From: JBFAPK01 sp040676675
GTDB lineage: Bacteria; Actinomycetota; Actinomycetes; Mycobacteriales; Micromonosporaceae
NCBI RefSeq assembly: GCF_040676675.1
Contig: NZ_JBFAPK010000002.1
Location: forward strand, 496,001-560,000
Direction of reading: 5' to 3'
Length of the DNA stretch: 64,000 bases
The position numbers and the translations under genes are program-made. The notes beneath the pieces were generated by a model. It was not told the origin of the DNA, did not search any database, and was given only the letters and a program-made list of their open reading frames with translations. Positions 51,590 through 60,542 of the stretch are shown here, in pieces. Each line of letters starts with the position of its first letter. Position 1 is the first letter of the stretch.

Positions 51590-53770
51590 CTACGCCGCCT
51601 GGCCGGCCAACTGCCCTCTTGGTCGCTGGCCCTTGTCGAGGCCAGCGAGGCGCTGCTGGATGGGCCACCAGCCAGCCATGGCGTCCGCAGACGATTCCGC
51701 GCCCTCGGCGACCTGCGCCGCGACCCCGAGGATGTTGCCTCGCTCCAGCAGTAGCCACGAATCGGCCTCGTCGGCGTCACCGAAGGCCAGGCCCGCCGCA
51801 GCCCCCATGGTCTCCGTCGGGGCGGCCGGCTCGGGCGGTAGACCGACAATCTGGAGGGCGTTGCGAGCGCTGCCGAGATAGAACCGCGCCAAACGTCGGA
51901 CCGCTGCCGCTCCGGAAGCGGTACTACCCTCGATGAGCATTTGAGCCCGAGCAAGCGCCTTTACCACACCGACGTACCGGTATCGACCGGACAGGTCCGG
52001 CTTCAACAGATGTACGTCGGTCAGCGAGTCCAGTATCCGCTCGGTCTCGGCGAGCGGACGGTCCAGGATGACCGCCGCGGTGGCGGGTGAGATGTCCGCC
52101 ACGTCCGGCGCGGCCAGCAGGCGGAACGCGGAGGAGTGAGCGGCGTCCAACCGCCATACCACCCGCATGATCGAGGTATAGAACGGAATGCAGTCCTCGT
52201 GCGGCGCGACCAGCCCGTCCATTTCGCCGAGCAGCCGTCGCTCAACGAGCGCCACGCTCCAGTCCGGCCTGGCGGCCAGCCTGGCACCGGCGATCCGCAA
52301 TGCTGCCGGATGGTGGGAGCAGAGGTCAACCAACCGTCGGGTGTCCTCCGGCGCGATGCGCAGCCGTTTCGCGCCGGCTATCCGCTCCAGCAGGGTCACC
52401 GACTCGGCCGGCTCGAACACCCCGAGGGTGGTCCAAGATATCCCCGACACGTCCAGCAAGCGTCGCCAGTTGGTGACGATGGCGGCACTACCGACCGTGG
52501 CCGGCAACAGATGGCGCAGTTGCTCACTGTCGTGCGGGTCGTCGAGGACGACAAGGACCCGCCGACCTGCCATGATCGTGCGCCACATCGTGGCGCGTTC
52601 CGGCAACGATTCGGGTATAGCGTCACTGCCGATGCCGAACGCACGTAGGAAACGGGCGAGCACCTCGCTGGTATCCGCCGGCTGTTCGTCCATCCCGCCC
52701 AGGTCGGCGTAGAGCTGACCGTCGGGGAACTGCTCTCGCAGCAGCGTGGCCACCCGGATCGCCAGGGCGCTCTTGCCCACGCCGCCGAGCCCGACGATGC
52801 CCGCGACAGGTACCTCGCCGGCGCGTGTAAGCAGCTTGGTCAACGCCCGTACGCTCTCCTCCCGGCCGGTGAAGTCGATCAGGTCCGGTGGCAGCTGCGC
52901 CGGTACGGCGGACAGGTTCTGGATGGAAGGGCGAGGCGGCTGGGCCGGCGGGCGCGGCGGTGGTGGTGCGGCCTGCGGCCCGGACGGCAGCAGTAGGGCC
53001 GTTTCGGGCCGGAGGGTCGGATCCGATCGGAGGACGCGCTGGTGAATCTCCTGTAACGCGGGCCCTGGCTCGACCCCCAACTCCGCGTCGAGAGTCCGAC
53101 GGACATCGTGGAACACGGCAAAGGCCTGCGCCTGCAGGCCTGCCCAGTAGAGCGCGAGCATCTGCAGCATACGTAGCCGTTCGCGGAGCGGATGCTCGGC
53201 GACCAGGGGACCGATCTCGGACGCAACCTCGACGTGCCGACCCAGTTCGAGATCGAGGGCGAGTCGCCGTTCGAGCGCGGCCAACCGGACCTGGGTCAAC
53301 CGGGCGCGCTGTGCCTCGGCCCAGCCGCCCGGTACGCCGGCCAGCGGGCCGCCCCGGAACAGCGCGTCCGCCTCGTGCAGCATTGCGGCCGCGCCCGCTG
53401 GATCAGAATTGCGGTGCGCCACCTCCGCCTGTTCGGTCAACCGGCGGAAGCGAACCAGATCGAGAGTTTCCGCAGTCACCGGCAATACGTATCCGCCCGC
53501 CACCGAGGCGATGACGGGTGTGTCCCCGGTGCCGAATTCGAGGACGCGGCGCAGCCGGGAAATGTACGTACGCGCGACGCGTACGGCCGTTGCCGGCGCC
53601 TCCGGCCCCCAGACGACGTCGACGAGTTCGTCGACCGAGACGTGCGCTCCCTCGTTCAGCAGCAACGCCGCGAGGACTGCCCGTTGTTGGGGCGTGCCCA
53701 GTTCCAACTCCCGCCCGCCCCGCCACGCCCGTACCGGACCGAGCACCCCAAAGCCCAATGATTCGGTCAA
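51590..53770 (-). CDS. SARP-family regulator with NB-ARC ATPase domain (AfsR-like)
   Basis: 726 residues; TTG start. OmpR-like DNA-binding domain (GPVRAWRGGRELELGTPQQRAVLAALLLNEG, then SVDELVDVVWG and RTYISRLRRVLE), a bacterial transcriptional activation domain (VRFRRLTEQAEVAHR...LRERLRMLQMLALYWAGLQAQAFAVFHDVRRTLDAELGVEPGPAL), a Pro-rich linker near 270-290, and an NB-ARC ATPase with VAGIVGLGGVGKSALAIRVA (P-loop) and VLVVLDDPHD (Walker B). The usual C-terminal TPR repeats are short or missing. SARPs activate antibiotic clusters, so this is the candidate master activator of the region. Confidence 0.93.
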   Translation of the reverse strand: MTESLGFGVLGPVRAWRGGRELELGTPQQRAVLAALLLNEGAHVSVDELVDVVWGPEAPATAVRVARTYISRLRRVLEFGTGDTPVIASVAGGYVLPVTAETLDLVRFRRLTEQAEVAHRNSDPAGAAAMLHEADALFRGGPLAGVPGGWAEAQRARLTQVRLAALERRLALDLELGRHVEVASEIGPLVAEHPLRERLRMLQMLALYWAGLQAQAFAVFHDVRRTLDAELGVEPGPALQEIHQRVLRSDPTLRPETALLLPSGPQAAPPPPRPPAQPPRPSIQNLSAVPAQLPPDLIDFTGREESVRALTKLLTRAGEVPVAGIVGLGGVGKSALAIRVATLLREQFPDGQLYADLGGMDEQPADTSEVLARFLRAFGIGSDAIPESLPERATMWRTIMAGRRVLVVLDDPHDSEQLRHLLPATVGSAAIVTNWRRLLDVSGISWTTLGVFEPAESVTLLERIAGAKRLRIAPEDTRRLVDLCSHHPAALRIAGARLAARPDWSVALVERRLLGEMDGLVAPHEDCIPFYTSIMRVVWRLDAAHSSAFRLLAAPDVADISPATAAVILDRPLAETERILDSLTDVHLLKPDLSGRYRYVGVVKALARAQMLIEGSTASGAAAVRRLARFYLGSARNALQIVGLPPEPAAPTETMGAAAGLAFGDADEADSWLLLERGNILGVAAQVAEGAESSADAMAGWWPIQQRLAGLDKGQRPRGQLAGQAA

Positions 53771-53959
53771 TTCGGACCACCCCCTCTTCGGCCGCGCCGC
53801 TCAAACCAATCAAGCACCGCACCGCAGTCTTGCTCCGCTCCGCCCCCGCAGCGGCCCAGAATAGTCCGCGAATGTCCCCCTTGATGTGACACCGGCAACG
53901 ATGTGCCATACGCCTAGGTCAGGGGTGCCGTGAGCCCACTGCCGCACTGGCTGGCCCTG
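53771..53959. other. Gap upstream of the SARP gene
   Basis: 189 bp, likely SARP promoter region. No dyad or promoter consensus was clear to me. Confidence 0.3.
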
Positions 53960-54480
53960 GGCCGCCCTACTACGGCTGGATCGCCAGCGAGGCTACCCCC
54001 GGCCCACGGAGGTCGAGGACCACGGGCTGCTGTCGGAGATCGTCGACATCCACGACCGGTCCGGACCGCCATGTGGCAGCCAGTGGATTCACGCGACGCC
54101 GCAACGGCGGGGAACCCGCGTCGGCCGCAAGCGGGTCGAGCGGGAACACCACCTGCGGGGCGCGGTCCTGCGCAAAAGGCTGGCGCGGTGCGCCCACGAA
54201 GCAGGACCCGAAGGCGGATCCGGCGCCGGACCTGGTCAAGAAACTTCACCACCGACGCCCCGAACCGGGTGCGGGTGGCGGATGCGGCCGAGACCGTCAC
54301 TGGGCAGGGTTGCTGTGGCTGGCCACGGTCCGCGACGCGTTCTCGAGCCGGATCACCAGGTGGAAGACTTCCTACCGGGCAGCCACGACCTCGTCCTGGG
54401 CACACTCGGGTACAGGATCTGGTCTCGCGATGTGCGTGACGGGCGGTTGATTCATCACAACGACCGCAGTTTCGGCTTAC
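53960..54480 (+). pseudogene. IS3-family transposase (OrfB) remnant, frameshifted
   Basis: Successive frames read YYGWIASEATP, EDHGLLSEIVDIHDRSG, GTRVGRKRVEREHHLRGAVLR, KGWRGAPTKQDPKADPAPDLVK, NRVRVADAAETVTG, GLLWLATVRDAFSSRITRWKTS and DLVLGTLGYRIWSRDVRDGRLIHHNDR. These follow in order the HTH_21 part and the rve (DDE) integrase core of IS3 OrfB. At least four frameshifts are needed, and the C-terminal third is gone. No OrfA or terminal repeat was identified. Confidence 0.85.
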
Positions 54481-55267
54481 ACCGCGATCAATTCTCACGA
54501 TGGCGCCGTGGACCGACCCTCCCGGTAGGCCCTGGCGCAACGCATCGGGCAACGACCATCGCGCGACCTGAACGGCGGCGTGGCCAGGGATGACCAGGTT
54601 GCCTTTACGAGGAAGCGACCGGCGACCGGCCCCTGGGGTTGGTGGGCCACGCCTTGGGCGGAAATGCCGCTCAAAGGCCCCGGGGTATGAAATACGGTGC
54701 TACAGCAAGGGCGCCAAAGGACGGTCCGCCCACACCCGGAGCGAATTCTCAAAGATGTGGTGCGGTAGTGCGCAGGAGGCGTCCGTGACTGGCCGGTCGA
54801 CAGCGCACCACGCACGGGACGTCGGGGTGCTTGCAGGGCGAGAGGTCACCAGGATCACACACAGCTTCTCGACCCCTGCGCCGCAGGGTCTCGAGGAAGG
54901 CGCAGAGTCTCCAGGACGGCGAGAAACCCCGGCACCGACTCGGTCGCGGATGCGAAAATGCACCATCCAATAGCTAGGCCAACAGCGGCAACCATGGCCG
55001 TACTCCCTGGTCCCGGGTGCAGGCAAAGCCCGCAGCGCGGCCTTCCATGCATTGGTTGCCTGCCACGACCCACCCCGCCGACGGATACCGATCGTGGACA
55101 CCTGGCCGGCGTCGATCTAGAAACGGCATCGCCCATCAGCGCCGTCTCTTCCCCAGCGCCCGTCGAGCACAGCGTCAGGGTGCTATCCGGTCGGCGCCCG
55201 CCCGTAGCGGGCACCGACCGGGGTAGCACCTCCCTCCGAATGCAACGGCAGGCGGACCGGGACCTGG
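54481..55267. other. Gene-free stretch after the IS3 remnant
   Basis: 787 bp. No gene is supported; several 60-130-residue frames lack homology. Probably further degraded insertion-element or intergenic DNA. Confidence 0.35.
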
Positions 55268-55960
55268 CTAAGCTCCGCTGTCGCTGCGGGGTGGGGTAGC
55301 GGTCCCGTGGACACGCTCGGAATAGGACGCGAACGCCCGCGCGGCCAGATCCTCGATGACCGGACGCACATCTGCCGGCATGTGGGAGACGATTTCCTGG
55401 ATGACCTCAGGATCTCCCTCGTACGTCACCATGCCGAACATCAGCGGAAGCGTCTCCGGGGAAGCCGCGGCCGCACCCTCGTTGACCATGGCACCCCACT
55501 CGGCCGCGGTGATGTACTTCTCGATGAGCGGAATTACGCGATCCTCCTCCAACTTCAGGTGCTCGACAAGCAGCGGGACCATTCGGTCGAGAGCTGCGGC
55601 CAAGGCATCGCCGGACTTGGAAGCGGCACTGTCGCGCCAGGTTCCCAGCGTTGCTTTCACCTCGTCGATGATGTCCGCGATCATCTGGTGCTGGTCTTCC
55701 ATCACGTGGACGATCGGCGCGATCTCCTCGGGGCCGCGCTCCAGCAGCCTCGGCCACAAGTGCTTGTCCTCGCTCGTGTGGTGGCTGTGCAGTGAGCCGT
55801 CCACAAGCTCGATGTGTTCGGCAACAATCTGTGCGCGTTCCTTGTCGCCGGGCGTGACGCCGCGAACCAGTCCCGGCAGCAAGGCGAACTCCCGCCGGAA
55901 CATGGTGTGCGACAAAAACATATCGCGAGTATCAGCCATCGGCTCGCCAACAGACGTCAT
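55268..55960 (-). CDS. Hemerythrin-domain (HHE) protein
   Basis: 230 residues; the ATG at 55960 has ATAGGAGATGTA upstream, better than the start at 55978. Helical HHE metal-binding signatures: FLSHTMFRREFALLPGLV, HIELVDGSLHSHHTSEDKHLWPRLLER, VMEDQHQMIADIIDEVK and LVEHLKLEEDRVIPLIEKY. The His/Glu spacing is that of a diiron site. The C-terminal 70 residues are typical of actinobacterial members. It may sense or bind oxygen, nitric oxide or iron. It is next to an SDR on the same strand but 200 bp away. Confidence 0.9.
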   Translation of the reverse strand: MTSVGEPMADTRDMFLSHTMFRREFALLPGLVRGVTPGDKERAQIVAEHIELVDGSLHSHHTSEDKHLWPRLLERGPEEIAPIVHVMEDQHQMIADIIDEVKATLGTWRDSAASKSGDALAAALDRMVPLLVEHLKLEEDRVIPLIEKYITAAEWGAMVNEGAAAASPETLPLMFGMVTYEGDPEVIQEIVSHMPADVRPVIEDLAARAFASYSERVHGTATPPRSDSGA

Positions 55961-56169
55961 TACATCTCCTATAACCATCTCGTATTAAATTGCTTTTACT
56001 TGATCGAAGCGAGTGGTGAATTTGACGTTTTGGGATTCAATCAGACAGGAACAGGTACCCGAGTCCCCCTTCCAGTGCATCCCGCATGGCCACCGAGACT
56101 TACCATCCCGGATCACGACGGCCGGGCGGCACACCCGACAAACCAACATTCCACCTGCGCGGCACGCGG
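55961..56169. promoter_or_regulatory. AT-rich leader of the hemerythrin gene
   Basis: 209 bp, unusually AT-rich around 55970-56040 (CTCGTATTAAATTGCTTTTACTTG), which is a probable promoter for the hemerythrin gene. No gene seen. Confidence 0.4.
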
Positions 56170-56925
56170 TTACTTCGCGGTAACCCCGCCATCAATGTTC
56201 AAAGCGGCTCCGGTGATGTACGTAGCATCGTCACTGAGCAAGAAAGCGGTGAAGGCCGCAACGTCCTCCACCTTCCCAATTTGTCCGCTTGGCTGCATGT
56301 CCAGGAAGTACTGCTGGATCTCGGGGTTGCGCGCGGACTCGCGGAACAACGGGGTATCCACCAATCCGGTCACCAGGGCGTTAACTCGTACGCCCTCACG
56401 AGCGGCGTCCAGCGCCGCTGAACGGGTGAGGCCGATAACACCGTGCTTGGCGGCCACGTAGGCCGCGATGTTCGGGTCGGCGATCACCCCCATTGTGGAG
56501 GCGTTGTTGACGATGCTACCGCCCCCCGACGCCACGATCGCGGGAATCTCGTGCTTCAGGCTGAAGAACACGCTCGTCAAATTTCGGTCGATCGTATCCC
56601 GCCAAAACACTTCACCTATTTCCCGAATCTTCCCAAGACTCGTGCCACCCACATTGTTGAACGCGCCATCCAACCGGCCGAATTCCGTCACCGCCTTATT
56701 GACCAATACGGCGACCTGCTCCTCGATGGTGACATCGGTGGGCACGAACAGAGCCTCTCCGCCACCGGCCCTGATCTCAGCAACGGCCCGGTTACCATTC
56801 GTCTCGTCGCGGGCTCCGATGACAACCTTCGCGCCCTCCGAGGCAGCTCGCTGGGCAAACGCCTTGCCCATTCCACTGCTGCCCCCCGTAACGACAATCA
56901 CCTTAGACTGCAGTCGACCAGACAT
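56170..56925 (-). CDS. SDR-family oxidoreductase, paralogue 2
   Basis: 251 residues. MSGRLQSKVIVVTGGSSGMGKAFAQRAA, DGAFNNVGG, VNNASTMG, YVAAK and ATYITGAALNIDGGVTAK. Closely similar to the SDR at 47303-48061, roughly two thirds to three quarters identical by eye, with the same start MSxRLQSK, which supports this ATG over a GTG three codons upstream. The pair flanks the MFS/ATP-grasp/SARP block. Substrate unknown. Confidence 0.93.
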   Translation of the reverse strand: MSGRLQSKVIVVTGGSSGMGKAFAQRAASEGAKVVIGARDETNGNRAVAEIRAGGGEALFVPTDVTIEEQVAVLVNKAVTEFGRLDGAFNNVGGTSLGKIREIGEVFWRDTIDRNLTSVFFSLKHEIPAIVASGGGSIVNNASTMGVIADPNIAAYVAAKHGVIGLTRSAALDAAREGVRVNALVTGLVDTPLFRESARNPEIQQYFLDMQPSGQIGKVEDVAAFTAFLLSDDATYITGAALNIDGGVTAK

Positions 56926-57593
56926 CCCTGCCACTTTCTTCCATTATTTTGTAGACCACGTAGCCTGAAGCCCCGTCGGTCTTGCTTCGAGCATCCAAGG
57001 CACAGAGTCGGCGCAGGACGCAGAGCCCTGAGAACAGAATCTAGTGGGATGTGGCCTACGTCCGATTGACGTTTGGATTACGCCGATGCGCACGGGATCC
57101 ACCCATCGTGCGCCGGCGACTCGGCGAGGCTGGCCGAATCGAGAGAATCAGGTCGTTCGGGTGCCGTGACCCGAATCCCGCCAACCGGCGGCCCAGCGGC
57201 GGGCGAGGCATCCGGGTAGGTGGCAGCATCTGATCGCTCCAGACGCGGCTGGCACGGCTGCACGGTCGGATCGGGGGTACGGGTTCGTCCCCACCAAAAT
57301 CCTCCAGGCCCTCTCCGTGGACCCGCCGGCGGAGACCAGTCGTGGCGGACCGGTCGTTCAGTCCAGCAACCGCGTCCTTCCTTCTGATCACCACCGTAAA
57401 AGCCGGCGCCGATCTACGGCGCGGTACCGGTGTCCCGGCCTGGCCTTACCGGGACGCCGGTACCCGACTGAACCGCTGCTGGCACATAGCAACGACCAGT
57501 GCCCAGAGGCGCCCACGTGAGTGACAGGGTTGATCGGCTGCTGGTAGGACAGGGCCGATCCGTTGATCGTCAAGGTGACATCGACGTCGCGGT
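56926..57593. other. Gene-free stretch upstream of SDR 2
   Basis: 668 bp. No certain gene. Just after the alpha/beta-hydrolase stop, minus-strand DVDVTLTINGSALSYQQPIN recalls the first strand of 2Fe-2S aldehyde-dehydrogenase small subunits (VTLTINGxxV), but the match ends after about 15 residues, so it is at best a shred. Confidence 0.35.
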
Positions 57594-58457
57594 CTACGAC
57601 GTCGACTGGCCCTGCCGTTCGGCCAGGGAAGAGTAGCCGTCCCACCAGTCCAGGACGAGCGCTGCGTACTCGTCTGCGGCGTCTTCCCACGTGAAGTGCC
57701 CTGCGTCGAGGCAGTCGAGCTTGCTGTTGGGCAGCCGTTGGTGGAGGAACTCGGCGTTGGTCGGTGGCACCGCGGAATCGTGCTCGCCGGCGATGATCTG
57801 GACCGGCGTCCGGAGGTCCGGCAGGAGGTCGCGCAGGATCGGCAGGTCGGTCGGGTACGCGCGGACGTAGCGCATCGACTCGACGAAGCGATCGCCCTCG
57901 TACGACGAGAGGTAGTCCTCGCGGATCGGGTCGGGTATTTGGTACCGCTCCAGGGCCGCCAGCGCCGCGGCGACGATCTGCCTTGGGTCCATGGCGCGGA
58001 AATGGCCGAGATCCGGGTTCTCGACCCAGTCCTTGAGCGCCCCGCCCAACTGAATGGGGACGGAGGCGCCCCCGCTACCGACGACGAGGCTGCGCAACCT
58101 GCCCGGATTGCGGGCGGCGGCGAACAGCGCCGCCCCGGTGCTCACGTCGGGGCCGACGACATGCGGGTTGTCCAGCCCGAAGGCGTCGGCGACGCGTACC
58201 ACGAAGTCGCCCATCGCCCGGGGCGACAGCAGTTCGTCGCGACGCTCGGAGTGGCCGAACCCCGGCAGATCGATCGCCACCAGGCGGACCCGTTCGGCGA
58301 GTCGCGCCCAGATCGGCGCGAAGGCGAACAGACTCTCCGGCCACGGGTTGAGCAGCAGGGCGTGCTCGGACCGGTCCTCGCTCTCGGCAAACCGGATAGC
58401 CAGACCGTCGATGTCGCGGAATTGCGGACGAATGGTCTGGTTGGCCGCAGAGGTCAC
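57594..58457 (-). CDS. Alpha/beta hydrolase with Asp nucleophile (dehalogenase/epoxide-hydrolase type)
   Basis: 287 residues from a GTG with AGGAG 8 nt upstream; an upstream in-frame ATG (58553) lacks homology. LLLNPWPESLFAFAPIW is the HGxP-type oxyanion region. The nucleophile elbow reads VVGPDVSTGAALF, placing Asp (D104) where most alpha/beta hydrolases have Ser; this is the haloalkane dehalogenase and epoxide hydrolase arrangement. The catalytic His is in LDAGHFTWEDAADEY. The likely reaction is hydrolysis of an epoxide or C-halogen bond. It precedes nothing obvious but is 290 bp from the KAS III gene on the same strand. Confidence 0.85.
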   Translation of the reverse strand: MTSAANQTIRPQFRDIDGLAIRFAESEDRSEHALLLNPWPESLFAFAPIWARLAERVRLVAIDLPGFGHSERRDELLSPRAMGDFVVRVADAFGLDNPHVVGPDVSTGAALFAAARNPGRLRSLVVGSGGASVPIQLGGALKDWVENPDLGHFRAMDPRQIVAAALAALERYQIPDPIREDYLSSYEGDRFVESMRYVRAYPTDLPILRDLLPDLRTPVQIIAGEHDSAVPPTNAEFLHQRLPNSKLDCLDAGHFTWEDAADEYAALVLDWWDGYSSLAERQGQSTS

Positions 58458-58746
58458 GGTGTCGCTCCTACCTGCTGGTCCCCTCGGTGATCCTCCATGG
58501 GTGATCGTCCAGCCGACCGTACCAACGGGGCGCGGAAGCCGACGGATTTTCACCTGATTTCAGGTCCAGGCAGGGTCCGTACGCCCGGCCGTCCGCCGTG
58601 CGGGGAGAGCCTCGGTGCGCCGCGGCGCCATAGGTGGCAGATCCCGCGCGAGCGACGACGGCCCGAGGCGCCTCGGTGAAGACGACCGGCTTGGCGCTGC
58701 ACCTGCACTCAACCGCCGAGCCTTCGAGGATGCTCACAATCGCGAG
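58458..58746. other. Gap between alpha/beta hydrolase and KAS III genes
   Basis: 289 bp without a recognised gene; probably the hydrolase promoter. Confidence 0.3.
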
Positions 58747-59682
58747 TCACGGACAGCGGACGATCTGCCCGGCGTACGACAGTCCTCCGCCGAAGCCCAG
58801 CAATAGCACCGGTGCCCCGGGCTGGAGCTCGCCGCGTTGAAGCAGTTTCGACAGCGCGATCGGGATGCTTGCCGCCGAGGTGTTGCCCGATTCGATGACA
58901 TCACGGGCGACGACGGCCTTCGTCGCCCCGATACGCTGAGCCACCGGTTCGATGATGCGCAGGTTCGCCTGGTGTAGAACGATGCCACCCAGATCGTCCG
59001 GCGTAATGCCGGCGGTGGCGCAGATCTGGCGGGCGATGTCGGGCAGCGTCGTGGTGGCCCACCGATAGACCGTCTGTCCAGCCTGGGTGAACTTGCGATC
59101 GCCCTCAATCACCACAGCCTCGCCCATATCTGGGTAGGAGCCCCACACCACCGGACTGATCTCGGGCTGCTCGGCGGCGGCCAGCACCACCGCACCGGCT
59201 CCGTCACCGACCAGCACGCACGTCTTCCGGTCGGTCCAGTCGGTAAAGTCAGTCAGTCGCTCCACGCCGATCACCACCGCGTTCGTCGCCGAGCCGAGCC
59301 GAACGGCGCCGTCAGCCGTGGCCAACGCGTGGGTGAACCCGGAACAGGCAACGTTGACATCGATCGCCGCGGGTGACCGCAGGCCGAGTCGACGCGCGAC
59401 CCGAGCGGCGATGTTGGGACTGCGATCGACCGCCGTACAGGTCGCCACCACCACCAGGTCGACCGCCTCGGCGGCCACGCCGGCATGACGCAGGGCCGCG
59501 TCCGCCGCCTCGGCCGCCATCAAGTCGAGCGAGTCGGCGGGCCCGGCGATGCGCCGTTCCCGGATGCCGACCCGACTGCGGATCCACTCGTCACTGGTAT
59601 CCACCATCGCGGCGAGGTCATGATTAGACAGCACTTTCGCAGGCTGATAATGGCCTGCGCCGACGACCTTCGAACCGCGCAT
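58747..59682 (-). CDS. 3-oxoacyl-ACP synthase III (FabH/KAS III family)
   Basis: 311 residues; ATG preceded by GGGAGGAGGCGCTG. TSDEWIRSRVGIRERRI is the family N-terminal signature. The catalytic triad is complete: C113 in NVACSGFTHAL, H237 in VLHQANLRII and N267 in ESGNTSAASIP. The enzyme condenses an acyl-CoA with malonyl-ACP, or acts as an acyltransferase in some natural-product clusters. No other fatty-acid-synthesis gene is near, so it is not the housekeeping FabH but a pathway enzyme (inference). Confidence 0.93.
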   Translation of the reverse strand: MRGSKVVGAGHYQPAKVLSNHDLAAMVDTSDEWIRSRVGIRERRIAGPADSLDLMAAEAADAALRHAGVAAEAVDLVVVATCTAVDRSPNIAARVARRLGLRSPAAIDVNVACSGFTHALATADGAVRLGSATNAVVIGVERLTDFTDWTDRKTCVLVGDGAGAVVLAAAEQPEISPVVWGSYPDMGEAVVIEGDRKFTQAGQTVYRWATTTLPDIARQICATAGITPDDLGGIVLHQANLRIIEPVAQRIGATKAVVARDVIESGNTSAASIPIALSKLLQRGELQPGAPVLLLGFGGGLSYAGQIVRCP

Positions 59683-60542
59683 CAGCGCCTCCTCCCGAGT
59701 CGACCATGATCAGTAGGTAGACGTTTCTACCATTTCCGCATAGGCGTGTCCATGCCACTCGGGTTGGCAGCTCGAACATCACAACTGCCGAGCACCGGCA
59801 GCCCAACGATCACCGCGTGACCAGGGATGGCAGCCAGATCGTCCGGCCGGGTCAGCTCCGATAAAGCCGTCGGTCAGCGATCGGCAATTCGTCGAACGGA
59901 GAATGTCCGGGACAACCGCAGCAACACTGGGCGCGGCGCTCTCGTCTCCGGTGAATCCGCCGAAGCTGGCGCTCCGCGCGGCAGGAAGGAATCCTTGAAG
60001 GCACTCCGAGTCGGCGGTCAAGAGGTTGGGCGCCGGTGTTCTCCCCGGTACTTGCGTTGGGGGTCGCCGCGCGTGGTCAGGCCGCCTACGCCGAGACCGC
60101 GCACACCGCGGACCCACAGGCCGCCCGGCGAACCCGCTGCCGGGCTCGGTGATCCGGATCACGAGCGCGCTTCGAAGTCGCCGTCCCGACCGGCGCACCG
60201 CCGCCACCGTCCCAGGCAACGTCGGGGTTCGCCTGGCTGGGACCAGCGGGGGTACGTCAACGACGGAAACACCCTCGTCCGTGCCGCCGACCTCTGCGGC
60301 GGTCCCGTTCACCAAGCCATGCCCTGCCGCCGACGTCGCCACACGTCCAAGCAACCAGCCACCATCGCTGGTCACTACCGCGACCGGGTTGACTACCGGC
60401 AGGTGATCGCCGGCATCGCGTGGAACCGAAACTTGCCATCGGCCTGTCGATGGCGGCCATCCGGCTCCGACCTCGGTATTAGGCGCCTCCCGGCGGTATG
60501 GGAGCCGCCGCTATGGACCGTTTTGTAGATGAGGAGGATCCG
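59683..60542. other. Gene-free stretch between KAS III and MFS genes
   Basis: 860 bp between divergent genes. No gene recognised. A minus-strand frame at 59779-60375 (MTSDGGWLLGRVATSAAGHGL...) has a few protein-like runs but no known family and no ribosome site. The AT-rich spot 59700-59745 is a likely KAS III promoter. Confidence 0.35.

Noticed and set aside
57388..57600. Possible remnant of a 2Fe-2S aldehyde-dehydrogenase subunit (VTLTINGSAL)
   Set aside because: The match is only about 15 residues and no Cys cluster follows, so chance is a sufficient explanation.
59779..60375. 198-residue minus-strand frame between KAS III and the exporter
   Set aside because: A few protein-like runs but no family, no ribosome site and an Arg/Pro-rich middle.
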